This document shows positions 23,778-36,300 of a stretch of 64,000 bases of DNA, in pieces. Under the pieces are notes generated by a model. It had not been told where the DNA came from and made no database searches. It worked only from the letters and a program-made list of their open reading frames with translations. Every line of letters starts with the position of its first letter. The first letter of the stretch is position 1. Location: NCBI GenBank assembly GCA_030407085.1, contig CM059582.1:18333501-18397500 (forward strand), read 5' to 3'. This DNA is from Trichopria drosophilae (Eukaryota; Arthropoda; Insecta; Hymenoptera; Diapriidae). The translations under genes and the position numbers were made by a program.

Positions 23778-25689
23778 AAATTTTGTTGGCCTGTGTTATT
23801 AGCAAGTTTTAATTATACGATCAAAAATAAATAATAAAAATCAGTGTATGTCATTAAAATCAGGTAAACATAAAAGCTTTAATATCGTTTCATAAATAAA
23901 GACGTTGTGGATAATACAAAATCGATCATTATAGGTCTTCAAGAACCATCAAGATAACGAAATATGCGACGTAAAATTAAGTTAAAACGGTTAAACTGAA
24001 TCGGATGAATTATCCGGATTATCATTCTTCTAAATATATCGCATATACCAGGATACTGTACGTCGTAATATAATCATAAATAAGCATCAATTGAAAACTT
24101 GCGTGACCAAGACATGACAATGATAACAAAGGTCTGTCTTTGAGAAAGAAATACTACTATACAAGTTACCAAACTGTGACATACCTCTTATAATTTACGG
24201 AGTTTTTTTATGAAAATATTCAATCAATAAATGGAAAGTTGTTAGTTACTGCCTAGCTAATAAATATGTGGATTATATATTCTGTCAATTTAATTTCAAT
24301 GGAGTAATTAATGGCATGTAGATTCTCCAATTAAGTGCAATTATACTTAAACATATACAATATTGCCTATAGAGGACCTAAAAAGATGAAATGAATTACC
24401 AATACTCTACATTAAGACCCAATTAATGAACCAATTTTTCACTAAGATTTGTAACTTTTAAATTTATTTTCGTGCATTTGTTCCATTCGTTTTGGTCCCT
24501 CATTAGATAATCTCGTAAATTTAAATATATATTCCTTTATGTTTAGCATGAGAATGATATTTAAATATAATGATTAAATTATTTTTAAAAAACACTCAAA
24601 AGAAAATACGTGCTTAACGCATTTTTTAAGTTATTAATTTCCGCAGCGTTTTTTCACTATTATTTTTTATAAATTGAGTTTCATATATGACCAATATATA
24701 TGACAGCAATTAAATTCGAATCTATCATCCTACTCCGGGATTATAATGTACGTGACGCCTAATTTTTGGGGTCAACTCGAAGTATCCGGGTTCCAATTGC
24801 TTATTTGCATTTCTACGTGAAAAATAGTATCACGAGGTGAACAAACACGTTCATCAAAATTACTAAAAACAAAAAGCAGAAAAATATCATGAGTAGATTA
24901 AGTTAAATTATTACTTATAATTTTAGAGAATCGTATTTGTTATATACGAATGTATTCCAAAAAGCTTTTATCTAAGTAATTATGTTAACTTATTAATGTC
25001 CAGAACAGGGAATGTTTAACTCATTTTCGAATCTAACTGTCAAATTTAAAAATAGAAATGACTGGAATGGAAACCACTGATCTTAATATGTTTGGGTATT
25101 CCCTTTCGATTTCCGGTGTAAAAACTTCGCTTCGATACTTCAAGAAAGCAATGCAGTGAATTTTGGGGGAAAAATGCCAAAAAAATTGATCACCTTTCTG
25201 CAATAATATTTTTGTCAAGTACTTAACGGATGTTGATTCGTTCCAAAGTATGGATAAAGGTGGATAAAATAGTTGTAGATTACTGGACGCTGTTTTGTTT
25301 TTGGCTTCATGTAGTTTAACCTTTGAAAAATGCAGACAACTTTGTGAATCTGTTACGAAATTGAAAAAAAATGAAAATAAGTTTTCAATTTTTCGATACT
25401 TTTTTAATTAAATTCCGTAATAATTGCTTTCCAGGAACATAAAAGCGCAATTTTTATCGGGCATTTCGAAATGGTCTTTTCTATTTTCCAATTTCATAGT
25501 AAGGCCTGAAAATAAGCTAAAAATTTCAAGTTTTTTGGACATTGATTAGTTCATAGTTTCAATTCGATCGCTGATAATTTGCTAAAAATTACACAGGTAA
25601 AATGTTTGTTCGATTGACGAAGTAATTAAATGTAGCTACAATTTTTCGTTATTGTTATATTCATTTTTGCGTTTTACCTTAGCTTGAAA

Positions 25690-26262
25690 AGTAAAATGGC
25701 AGTTCAAACACGAAAAAACCGTCGAAAAGTTCAGGAATTTTTTTATTAAAAATGATAAACCTTCATAAAAAATGTTACTAAATAAAAAGAATTTTCAAAA
25801 AACACATTGAAATGTTTACAGACATTTTTAAATACTTTTTTAATTTTTCAAAATCCCAAAATGAAAAAAACGTTCAAAATATTCTGTAATAATTTAAATT
25901 TTGTTCAATAACATTTTTGCCGAAAGTCTGTCAAAAAATACACTTTTATTATTTTAAAAATTATGGTTTGTATCGGTGTATTGCGATTCGCTCTCAGTGT
26001 ACAAGAGCCCGAAAATGCAAACCTCGCAATAATCATCGACAAGTTCAGAATTTTTTACGTAAAAATTAGAGACTTTCGGAAAAAATATTATTGAAAAAAC
26101 TGGCATTTTTACAGAATGTTTTGAATACTTAGAATTTTTAAATTCTGAAGAAGTGAAAAAGTATTTTAAAAATTCTCCAAAAATGATAAATTTTAAAAAC
26201 CATCCTCATTTTTAATTGAAAAATTCCTGAACTTTTCGACCGTTTATGCTTTCAACTTTATT
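25690..26262. mobile_element. Foldback element of about 570 bp
   Basis: The left arm has CCGTCGAAAAGTTCAGGAAT, then 'attaaaaatgat'. The right arm has the complement, ATTCCTGAACTTTTCGACCG. Arms are about 60-80 bp; the interior is AT-rich with further weak internal repetition ('caagttcagaattttt' near 26040). Ends are approximate. Confidence 0.6.
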
Positions 26263-28389
26263 TTGAATGTAGTTGTTGTTATTATAAGTACTAAATTTTC
26301 TATAATCAAGGGCAAATACGCCCATAAATAAAGTGCTAATAATACCTGTATACACATATTACTAAACAAGAACTTTTGGAAATGTCACCTTTTATTAGCA
26401 ATTTATAATTTTTGAACAATAACCCAATGCCAATAATGTAACCAACCTTAATTGTTACTTGATTAGTACTATATGGCATCCAACTGGACCTCCTAAAATG
26501 TCGAAAAATACGGATTTTGGGCAATTGCGACATTTAGGCCTCCACTGTGCCTCAACTTTTACAAAATTTAGAGATATATCGGAAAAAAAATTATTATTTT
26601 TGACAGTATCTTTAAAATCCATTGAAATACTCGCGTTTTGGAAAAAAAACTTAGTCCCGAAGAATCGTCATGAATATCGGTATTTAATCTCGATGAAATA
26701 GAAATAAATTTTTCAATATTACTTTTACCTTCAACGAATACGGAAAATTCCGAAAGAAAATGTTTTATAAAAATTAAGACATTTTGGATATATTCGTCCA
26801 CCATATGTAATCCGCCAATTCGAATTTCAGAAATTTGAAGTCAGCCTCCTGATGAGCAACCCCAAAAACCACTATATAATATAAATTTAATATTTTGTCA
26901 TTTTTTGTTTGCTACAAATTGAGCCGCGTCTTGAATTTTGGTAATTTTGACAACAGATTCGTGATCAACAGAAAAAATAACTTGAATGTATAATAAATGG
27001 CTGAAAAAATGTGCCAATTTAAACCATTGTACATGAAACAGTAGAAAGTTGGATTCAATTTTTCACATTGTAATAATCTCCTTCTTTAATTTCTGAAAAA
27101 TTATTGAAAAAAGAATGTTAAGCGAAAAGTCCTGTTTTTACAATTTTGTTTGTTTTTTTAAATCGAATGTATATTTTTTGGGTCAGATTTACTTTTAAAT
27201 TTGAGGTCAGAATCATAAAATAAATTCTACATCAGAAATTTTATGCTAAGATTGTTTTTAACGGTAAACTATCAGAATTGGCAGCTGAAAATACAAATAA
27301 ATTTTGTCTGATTGGGATTTACTAGATTAAAGGAAGACCAAGGCGCCTGAAATGAGGCAACCAGCCATGCAATGCTCTACTTGAAAATTTATTTTAATAT
27401 CTTTATAAAAATGCAATCCCTTTCAATTTATTTATGTCGAATTCTACTTATTTGAATTTAGTGAAAAATTACTCCTTAAATAAGATTCAATTTTCACTCC
27501 TTACAGAGACAATTCCCAAATTAATTTCACCTAAATACAAAGTGAAAATGATAATAATTATTGTGGGCTCGATAAAAACATAAAACAATGCCTAATATCT
27601 AACTAAAGATGTAAAAATGAGACTATTTTTTAATAACAATTTGCGTCTCGTCAGATGAAATCATTGCAGGATATAAGTTAAGGATACTGACATGTTTTGT
27701 CGGACGGAAAAAAAGAAATTAAGTTTAATATATGAAATGAAACAGCTGTACCGTGATCTCAGAGATTCTTAAACGTTGTTACATAATGACGATAAATTAT
27801 GTAAACCAGAAATGATACATCATAACGATGTTTCACTTGTTACAAAATATGTCTTCTTGAAATCCATTAATTGTGTGCGTAAATTTATTACAACATCAAT
27901 TATACTAATAGTCACTTAAACTAATCTGAATTTTTTTTGTTACATTTAAAGTCTTTTGTTTTATATTATCCATCCTATTAAAAAAGTTAAGCTTGTAGAA
28001 TAATTTATTTAAATGTGATATTACACTTTCTTGGAGTGAATTCTAACTTTTAATGAATGAAAACTCGCTTCGTCTGGAATACAAATTTACTCTTTTACTG
28101 GAGTGATTTAATCCTCCATAAAGAAATTAAAAAAGCAGAATTTTCATTATTTATTTTTTATTATGATTTTTTACATGAAATTCTTAGTCGTATGACGTTG
28201 AAAAGTTGTTCACACTGTCGATTCTTACACGTCCATGGTTATAATAATAGTGACTTATTACCTTTGGGGTCAGCTAATTGAGATTAATTTGCAATATGTA
28301 TACACCACATTGGTCTCCTTCAGTTTCAATCAGAAATCTAAATGAGAAGTACAATTAATTAAAAGTTTGGCAAAGTCTAAAGCAATAAT

Positions 28390-29265
28390 ATAGGGGAAGG
28401 CGGAATTTTTTCCGTGTATCATATTTCTCCTCCAATTTCGTATTTAGGGTGATGCAAAGTATCATTTGATAGGTAATTTCATAGTCAATATTTACATACG
28501 TGTTACTTATAGTATATGTTTTACAGATGTCCAAATATGGCCAATTTAAAAAACATAAAAAACACGAGGCGAAATGGCGATACTGGGGTGAAGTGGTGAA
28601 TCCTTCTTTTTAGAATTCTCTCAGACGACAATCATAAAATTAACTGCAATTCATAATCTTTTAAGTTTTTATCGTTTGTGTTAATAGAAATAAAATTTCC
28701 CCGATGGCGGAATGAACCTCTTCAGATATATCAAAGTTTCCAACAGCAGCAAGTAAAGAAAGTTCATCTTCGGAAGCTTTGAATACTCGTATTATATCAG
28801 GATCACCTGTTTTACCTTCATATTTAGTTGCTTAATGCATTCATCAAAAGGGAATTCTAAATTAAAAAATGATTACGGAAAAAAAGACATCCCGTACAAA
28901 ATTTCGCCCAAGATATCTCATTATAAACACACAGCAAAGGAACAATTCATTTTTATAATGAAGTCCAATAAATATACTTTTAGACTAAGCATATAAATAG
29001 TGATTACGAAACTGCCAAAATGAAAATATTGAACAATCTGAGAACAAAGTACAGGAAAATAACTTAAAAATTTGGTGTAAAAATTTCATTTGTCGCTCCC
29101 AACGGTACATAAAAGAACGAAAAATGAAATATTATGCCTCGAAATGTGTAAAATGGTGTAAACAAAGAAATCACATATGATATTTTACAATCAGTATGAT
29201 CATAAAGGAAATATTTGAAATTCGTCACTTCGCCCCGTTCGCCGCTTTGCCCCGCCTTCCCCTAT
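28390..29265. mobile_element. 875-bp element with GGGGAAGGCGG termini
   Basis: A perfect 14-bp inverted repeat bounds it: ATAGGGGAAGGCGG (28390-28403) and CCGCCTTCCCCTAT (29252-29265). Both ends sit next to a TA dinucleotide, consistent with TA target duplication as in Tc1/mariner-type elements. Near the ends are subterminal motifs such as GGCGAAATGGCG, GGGGTGAAGTGG and CACTTCGCCCCGTTCGCC. No transposase is visible, so it is non-autonomous. The centre carries a coding-like minus-strand frame, annotated separately. Confidence 0.8.
28661..28831 (-). pseudogene. Coding-like fragment inside the 875-bp element
   Basis: A 56-codon frame on the minus strand, ending in TAA, has composition unlike the random AT-rich frames around it: it contains GKTGDPDIIRVFKASEDEL followed by SLLAAVGNFDISEEVHSAIG. 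It has no start codon and opens directly after a stop. An adjacent frame upstream on the same strand (DECIKQLNMK) may be a frameshifted continuation. I do not recognise the protein. It could be a decayed transposon-protein remnant or a captured host exon. Confidence 0.4.
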
Positions 29266-30394
29266 CATAAGAGCATTTAGAAATTTTAATAATTTTTAAT
29301 TTTTTAGTCAACATTCTAACGATTTTAAATATTCTTTCACGGATTTGCATATGTTATTCCTCTAAAGTTACGTAACTTTTTTTGTTTTGCTTGGACGCGT
29401 AGATGACGTCAAGTCATACAAAAAGCGAAAATTAAAAAAAAATGACGATTTATTTAGAATTTGAACTCTACCGCATTGCTCTTTACATATTTAACTGGAA
29501 TGTATCAACCAATTCATGCAAAATTTGTTAGAGCAATATCGGGTAAATTGCGAAATGGGGTTTGTCATAGTTTATTCAAATTTAAATATTTCAAAACGAA
29601 CTTAATTATATGTAGAAGTCACACGTGTAGAGATGATTCTAGTCTGAGTTCTGATTCTTTAAAATTTTATGCTGTTTTTTTGGGAGGGAATTTATATCTT
29701 TGATTGTCCCCTGTATCGACAATATCCTTACAAATTATTATTTGTTTTACATTATTATATATATACTTTTAAGATTCGTATCTCATATATTTAATTATAA
29801 CATTCGCTATATTTAAAGATTTATTTAAAGTATGTAATTTTTGCCTGAAGTTTTTATCATTAAAAAATTATTGTCAAAACTTTGGTTCGAAGATGATATT
29901 TTATTGTACCTATCGAAATGGACAGTAATCCATAAATAATATTGTACTATTTTTAAATAAATCAGTCGTAAATTGGTATGAAGAAGTTTATTGTTCTTTG
30001 GTTTACAGCAAACTGTCAAAATCTAACTTATGTTTTAGTTATCAAAATGACAATCGAAACAAAAAGTAGAAAGAGGTTGATTTAAAAACGCGGGATTCTA
30101 AATTACGAATGTATAACAATATTATATTACATTGAAGTAAACATAAAAAACATGTATTCAGACATTTTTGAAATTAAAACACATGAAAAATTAATTTTCT
30201 GAGGTGTTTTTTGAAAAAGTTTGATGGATATCAAAATCACATTTGACCAAATCAAAGTTTGTATAGTTACAATGAAATGTATCCTAGCCTCATCAGACCA
30301 TGTCCTGCTCAGATCAAACGTTAAATACTTTACTGAAAATTGTGAAAAACTGATCAGGGTCCGATGAGGACGATATCAAATTTTCCACTGGTGA

Positions 30395-30608
30395 TACTAT
30401 AGGCATGGGAATAAAGTTCCGAAAATCAAAACCCCGAAAGGATAAATTTCTATGTTGCGTGAGTTCAAGGTATTTTAATTTGCTTTCTTTTTACCAAATT
30501 TTCAAAGCAAAAGTGATAAAAATCATGCTGGAGCCATGCTATATCGAAATTTAGGACTTTCGGTGTGTTAAATTTCGGAACTTTGTTCCCCGGCCATACT
30601 ATACTATA
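30395..30608. mobile_element. Palindromic MITE of about 214 bp
   Basis: The left arm CTATAGGCATGGGAATAAAG continues TTCCGAAAATC and CCCCGAAAGGATAAATTTC. The right arm is the inverted match: GAAATTTAGGACTTTCGG, then CGGAACTTTGTTCCCCGGCC and ATACTATA. Arms are about 65 bp with mismatches; both ends lie in TA-rich sequence. Confidence 0.65.
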
Positions 30609-31147
30609 TCTATAAAGTTGAAAGTACACCGTTGTCAAGTAGATCAACTTAAATCGTTACAAGTTAAATGAATTACAGATACAATACTTTTAGGTGCACC
30701 CTTCAGATTATTTGTATTCGGAAATATTATTCATCTTATGATCACCTTTGCTTCGTATTGAATGGAGATAATATTACAATTACCTCTAATATAATTAATC
30801 CAACAAATCTGGGTACTCCAATTTAGTTCATTTCATTCTCTACAAAATTGTTGATCACATAACGTCTGAGACACGACATCTTCAAAATAGGACATTTATT
30901 TTTAGACACTCTGAGGATATGGACGATCTTCAAACTGAAGAACGGAACTTCAATTATTTTACGCATCAATTACCCAAGTGTACATCTGTACAGTTATATA
31001 AACTGCGTTTTTCATGTACGTTACAGCTGTTTAATCATGGGCCCAATTTTATATCCTATAATTGATGAATTACTCAGATTGCATTAAAACTTAGTTCAAA
31101 ATAAAAGATTACTTTAAAGCCGATGATTCTTAAAGTTAGAGTTAGAA

Positions 31148-31256
31148 AGTTCACCGTTGCAAGGCTACTTTTCGAAAAACTTGTGACAGGGGACCGTTTT
31201 TCTTGCATGCATTATGCGTGGGTTTATGCCTTGCAATGACCTTGAACGGTGAATGA
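31148..31256. repeat. Inverted repeat with TTCACCGTT termini
   Basis: AGTTCACCGTTGCAAGG at the left is answered by CCTTGCAATGACCTTGAACGGTGAA at the right, with an insertion in one arm. It is a short, G+C-richer palindromic element of about 109 bp. Confidence 0.5.
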
Positions 31257-32734
31257 GAAGTAATGCTTCTAACGTCAGCTGGAGTCAACGTGAAGTATGG
31301 TCTGTTATTACGTAAAAGTTTACTTACCTATAAAATAGATCAGTTTTTTAAGATACTGGAGTATAGATATTAAGATAAGAAGATTATTTAGTATTCAAAA
31401 CTTCACTATTTACGTTCACCACAAGTGACCTGATAACATCCAGGATTTAAGTGTTGTACAATGTTCATAGTTGGCTTTTACTTCAGTAGATGGCGTACTT
31501 TGTTTACTGCTTTCCGCGAGTGGGACCATTTTTCCATATGCAAGTGTGCAGAATACATACAGACTTGCAAATTATAATAAATCTCTTAACGAAGAAAGAG
31601 AAGAACATAAAACACATACAATTGATTTTATTTAAACAAAGTAATATTTTATTAAATTATTATTCTCAAGTATGTCGACAATATTTAACAGATTTTCAAT
31701 ATGTTTAATAGGATGATATTAAATAATATTTGAAGAAATTAATTTCAAAAAAGACATTTCGTAAATTCTGTTCATTAAATTATTCAGATTATGAGATAGA
31801 AAAAAAAATTAAAATATAAATTTTATTTTTAATAAAAGTATACAAGATAATCTGACAAATCTTTTTATTCTCATTATCTTCTTCCTGTATCACGTGTCTC
31901 GATTTTATAAATACTTGACATAAATACATTTCAAAACATTATGAAAGAAATTAAAATATATAAAAACAAAAATGGGTAAAATGTACATGTTTAATTTATT
32001 TACACATCGTTAGTCACTAACTAAACTTACGTATATTTCGCATAATTAATGAGAGACTTGTCTAATAAATAATCGATGGATATCTTTCTAAAATAATGAC
32101 TCATCCGGCATACATTTACGCAGCGTTTGTTGTTTCTACTAAAATGGCATTTTAAAAAAACCGATGTAGATATTCGTGGAACTGATTAAAAAGAAATATA
32201 TTCCCCATTGTAAAAAGAAACAATTTTCACAAAGAAAAGCATTTAAAATCTCTTTCAAAGAAACCGTTTTACTTGACCCACTCTTCATACCGACAGAATA
32301 GTCTTGTTTTGAAATTTGTATTATTGTAACTGCAAGCATTTAATTTCGAGTAAAATTTTGCATAAAAATATAAAAATTACCGATTTTAAAATTTTCTGAT
32401 TAAAATATTGAACTGTATTAAGAACATACAATTAAAATTCATCATTTTGATTCAATAGTGGATACAGAATTTCTTTTTCAAAATCACCATCCCTTGAACT
32501 AAATCGACTAACCTTAATGAAAATTCATTAAACAATGTCAAGGTCGTCATTTGGAGTTCTCTGGAATGACGGATGAACTTGATGATCTTTTTTTTAAATT
32601 CTACGTAGCGGATCCAAAGTAGCGGATGAATTTGTTAGTATTTCGCCAAAATGAAAGTTTTTGGTTGAATCCAAATTTTATAATATATTACTCGGATGTT
32701 CAGATGTCACTGAATATGATTCTGGCCTTCGATT

Positions 32735-32850
32735 TCCAAAATTCAAAATGGCGAATCCAAAATGGCGAAACTGGGATGGATGGGGAACTCCTCTCTCAGC
32801 CATGTAATTTTTCGAGGACGTAAAATGTGATTTTACGCCCTGTAGGGTGA
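32735..32850. repeat. ATGGCGA repeat joined to an ACGTAAAAT palindrome
   Basis: It contains TTCAAAATGGCGAATCCAAA and a second AAAATGGCGAAA, then 'cagccatgtaatttttcgagg'. Next is the 25-bp palindrome 32816-32840, whose halves are GACGTAAAAT and ATTTTACGCCC. The block matches 56340-56400 in the opposite orientation, so it is a dispersed repeat. The open frame over 32626-32823 is repeat-derived. Confidence 0.65.
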
Positions 32851-33481
32851 AAAATTATATCCTTATTAAAAATGTATTACTGCTATACAATATTAAAAAA
32901 ATTGAGTTAAATCAGAGTATCATAAGATCAGAACAATCTTTTGTTTCATCATATTTGAAATGTTGTATATGGTCAAGAATGCTTCTTTTGTATGTACTAA
33001 ACACAAATGACAAAACTAAAATTTAAAATTGTCCGAAAAAAAGTTGCCAATTTCGGGTGGATTGTCCCATATAAGAAGATATTGCCAATATTTCCCCTTG
33101 TTTTATTTCTTTTAATAGACATATAAAGTTCAAAGCAAAATTATTTCTTAATCCTTTTCCCTAATAAGTTGTTATTCAAATAATAAAAAATTAAATGTTT
33201 ATTTTTATTAATATGATAGGATGACAAAATACAAATGTCGTGTCATTATTAATTACTTATTTTGTTAATATTTCATAAAAAAGGAAAGAAAATATTTACG
33301 TCCCATGGTGACATCTTTCTAAAAAATGTGGCCCATGTTCGAATAGTTCACTATTTTTGAAAAAAAAATCTTTAAAATTAAATTTCAAAAATTTAATTTA
33401 TCAAATTTTATGTATAGAATAAAATATTTAGTAGTACCTATATTATGAAAAGCTTCTATTTATATTTTGTTTGTATTTCAG

Positions 33482-33690
33482 TTTTCCAGAACCAACCAGC
33501 ATTTCCACCAAGCGAAGCAAGAGCCCTGCAAATGCGCCATCGAGAACAAGATGAAGGATTCTTCAAACCTTTCAAGCGCATTTTAAAAAACAAGAGTTTC
33601 CTGATGTTGTGGAATGCTCACGGAATTGGCATAGGCTGTTTAAACGCGATAACGACGATGTTAAATCCTCTCTATCTGGCCCACTTCCCG
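33482..33690 (+). CDS. FLVCR: FLVCR-like transporter, exon 3 (residues 219-288)
   Basis: It encodes the central cytoplasmic loop and TM7. After FFQNQPAFPPSEARALQ comes a charged stretch (RHREQDEGFFKPFKRILKNK), then the TM7 segment SFLMLWNAHGIGIGCLNAIT leading to NPLYLAHFP. The FPPS element and the 'k-N-k-s-F-l-m-L' entry into TM7 are typical of the family. Acceptor TATTTCAG|TTTTCC, donor TTCCCG|GTATTA, ending in phase 0. The in-frame ATG at 33445 is intronic and not a start. Confidence 0.92.
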
Positions 33691-33769
33691 GTATTAAATC
33701 ACGCGATTTATATAGTCTTGGATTAAATCACCTGAAATTTATAAGATTTTAATTTCATTATAATTTTAG
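33691..33769 (+). other. Intron 3 of gene A (79 nt)
   Basis: This tiny intron lies between exons 3 and 4, in contrast to its 5-15 kb neighbours. It starts GTATTA and ends TATAATTTTAG. Most of it consists of two similar halves: ATTAAATCACGCGATTTATA and ATTAAATCACCTGAAATTTA. That suggests an internal duplication of about 30 bp. Confidence 0.88.
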
Positions 33770-33873
33770 GGCGGGGAAGGAGATGCCGGTAGATGCGGTT
33801 TGATATTATTAATATCTGGCACTTTTGGAAGCGTCATCTTTGGCCGAATCGTGGATAAAACAAAAAAGTTCAA
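33770..33873 (+). CDS. FLVCR: FLVCR-like transporter, exon 4 (residues 289-322)
   Basis: It opens GGEGDAGRCGLILLISGTFG, the family's conserved entry to TM8, and continues GSVIFGRIVDKTKKF. The G-x-x-x-D-K-T-K-K loop between TM8 and TM9 is the second-half counterpart of MFS motif A. I place the donor at TTCAA|GTATGT (33873/33874), because only this gives the phase needed by exon 5 (AA+A = Lys323); the alternative GTATAA three bases later does not. Confidence 0.9.
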
Positions 33874-34070
33874 GTATGTATAATATTATTATAGATCACT
33901 AATATACTGTTGTGCAAGAAATTCATATTTATTCATCTTACATCATGAAATTTACGTAAAAGTTATTCAGAAGCTTTTAGGGCTGCTGAATGCGAATCTG
34001 CGCTTGGGGTTACGAAATTGAAACAAAATTATAGTGTTTGAGTAAAATAGAGGCACACAATATTTTATAC

Positions 34071-34154
34071 TAAACTCCACTATATTTACGGTACCAGTTA
34101 AGATTTCTATAGTAAACTCCACTATATTTACGGTACCAGTTACGATTTATATAG
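34071..34154. repeat. 42-bp unit in two tandem copies
   Basis: The unit starts TAAACTCCACTATATTTACG, continues GTACCAGTTA, and is repeated immediately (34071-34112, 34113-34154) with two differences in 42 positions. The near-identity means the duplication is recent. Confidence 0.9.
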
Positions 34155-34319
34155 TAAAATGACCTATTGTGCAGATTACCATAGACTTGAGTGAAATGCA
34201 GTCACAGCTATAGATTTCTCTGAGTGCATATAAAAATGCGGAAAGTAATTGAACCTTGCTGAAATGTATTACACATTGTGGTTTTGTTTCTGGTTCATAC
34301 TCTCTCAATTTGAAACAGT

Positions 34320-34600
34320 AAAAATTCACGAATTCTCAGTGAATAGGCACTGATTGCCATAGTAAAAAAGGAGCCACTGAAAATCAGTAAAATTTCACGG
34401 TTTTTGTCAGTGAAATTTAGTTGCTTTGTGAGACAATAAAATCCATTCACCTGCTTGAAACAATGAAACTTTAACGCGAAACAATGAAATTCATTCGCCG
34501 TTTCACTTTTTATGCAGTAAATATGATGAAAGTCACTGATCCAGCAGTGAGTATTTAATCACTGATTCAAATAGTGTATTTTTCACGGTTTCCAATTGAC
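34320..34600. repeat. Palindromic CACTGA/TCAGTG-rich element
   Basis: Dense in short inverted motifs: TCAGTGAATAGGCACTGATT at the left, TTTCACGGTTTTTGTCAGTG in the middle, and ATCACTGATTCAAATAGTG with TTTTTCACGG at the right. It looks like a decayed palindromic MITE; I cannot fix its exact ends. Confidence 0.5.
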
Positions 34601-35386
34601 AGAGTATTGAAATATATTCCGGTTAAGGTGAATGACACTAAAAATATGTTTTGGTTTTTCTAAACTGGCAAATTTAAGAAATACATTCGTTTTCTTTTAA
34701 TGGTCTCACCTGCAATTCTAGTCCCGACTTTTCCACATTTTTTTTAACTAGCAGCGAAATTGATCGTATATCACTTATATAGGAGCTACTTAAGTAAAAA
34801 ATATGTATGATGGAAAAATCATAATTGTCGAAGATTTTTCCTGTTTCAGTCCAAGTTACTCGAATGTTCGATTTGTTATGGGCAATTTTCGAGCATGCTA
34901 TTTTAATCATTTGAAAGGGATTGTGAACTGACAACTTTGTCGTATTATGAAAAGCAAATAATTACATCTCCAGTTTTTTTCTGAATTTAAGAATTTCAAG
35001 TATGGATGTCTAGTTATAAAACCTTTGACTACTACTTTCTTTTGCCTTCCAATTCCACGTCGAAATAATTCACCATTTATTGAAACTCTGTCGGAAGTAA
35101 TCAAATGCTGATTAGATATGCGGATTGATAATCAGATGGAGGAACCAATATTTGGAGAACAAGAATCGTACAGGATTTCCGTCTTCCATTTCTAAAGTCT
35201 TGCAAATCTCAAGCAAATCATCAAATAAATGTAATGGATTTCGATATCGATCGTTTTGGATTAATTCAGTCTGATTTAGTAGCTGGATTTACTATCAATC
35301 TCACTAAATAAACGATATGAATTTTGAATCTGTTTTGGCTTACACAAAAATGTCCATCATCAAATAAAACTCGTTCAATGTCTCTA

Positions 35387-35614
35387 CACGGAGAAAAAAA
35401 TTTAGTAATATTTATCAAATATGTGGTTGCCTGGTGGCAGACATATAATATTAAGTAATGCCAACTACATTTTAGTTGAATTAACTAAATGTTGTTGAAT
35501 CGATATCATGATGTATTTGGAAACGTAATGTAGTTTGTAGTGGCATTGACTAAATATTTACGCCCTAATGGGCAACCACATATTTAGTTAAAATTACTAA
35601 TTTCTTTTTCAGTG
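35387..35614. mobile_element. 228-bp MITE flanked by TA
   Basis: The left end CACGGAGAAAAAAATTTAG and the right end (complement CACTGAAAAAGAAATTAG) form the tips of about 100-bp inverted arms sharing AAATATGTGGTTGCC. A TA dinucleotide sits directly outside each end (35385-35386, 35615-35616), fitting a Tc1/mariner-type TA insertion. The centre contains GAATCGATATCATGATG. Confidence 0.8.
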
Positions 35615-36050
35615 TAGATCAGATATTTCCGTACTGTACTAAATCATTCCCATATCTCTCATGTATTTTAGAAAAGAGAGTATTTAGTTAATCCCTACCA
35701 AGCATGCTGATTCTTCAAGCACGGGAAACACAAGGTTTCTTCAACTAAAAAATCACATTTTTTATAGTCTTTCTTTTTCATTTCAATGACATTTCTTCTA
35801 CTCCACAGTCATCGATATTAAAACTTTGAAACTTTTGAAGAAAGACACTACGATGCAGATGAACATTATTTAAAGTTGTCATATCCATCTACATAAAATA
35901 CTTTATTACATATATTGTAGGGTTTAATTAATTTGGTTGACATACCTCTACAACATTGGATTGGAAATAGTCGGAAATAAAGTTGTAGAACTATTGTTAT
36001 TGCATCTTTCAGTATATTTTGCTTTTCTAGCTGCTGACTAGAATTTCCGT

Positions 36051-36300
36051 GCGGGTTAAAAACCTACAATCGAAAAACCCACACATCAAAAATTACTGTC
36101 CGCTTGGGTGCATGTCGAAAAACAGACAAATCAAAGATCCGACAGGTTAAAAAACCAACAGTCATAAAGCCGACAGTTTTTTAACTGTTAGCTTTTGGAT
36201 TGTCGGTTTTTTTAACTGTCGGCTTTTTTATTTGTCTCTTTTTCTAACCGCACCCATAGTGGACAGTCAGTTTTTGAAGTGTGATATTCATCCGAACTGA
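36051..36300. mobile_element. 'gacagtc' MITE, rearranged copy
   Basis: The core 36106-36255 is bounded by GGGTGCATGTCGAAAAACAG and its inverted end CTTTTTCTAACCGCACCC. The interior repeats 'aaagccgacag'. Outside this core, TTACTGTCCGCTT and its complement (AGTGGACAGTCAG) extend the pairing, so the copy seems nested or permuted relative to 14735-14964. No clear target duplication. Confidence 0.65.

Larger units (their letters stand above)
18620..33481 (+). other. Intron 2 of gene A (about 14.9 kb)
   Basis: Begins GTAAGT and ends TTGTATTTCAG. No exon is recognised inside. It carries repeats annotated separately: 18800-19110, 19129-19220, 22350-22860, 23381-23777, 25690-26262, 28390-29265, 30395-30608, 31148-31256 and 32735-32850. 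The stretches 19450-22340, 23800-25680, 26880-28380 and 31300-32600 look like plain AT-rich intron, apart from scattered degenerate repeat fragments. Confidence 0.85.

Noticed and set aside
33445..33481. ATG at 33445 preceding exon 3
   Set aside because: It lies in the intron's terminal AT-rich stretch. The acceptor TTTCAG at 33476-33481 and phase with exon 2 place the exon start at 33482.
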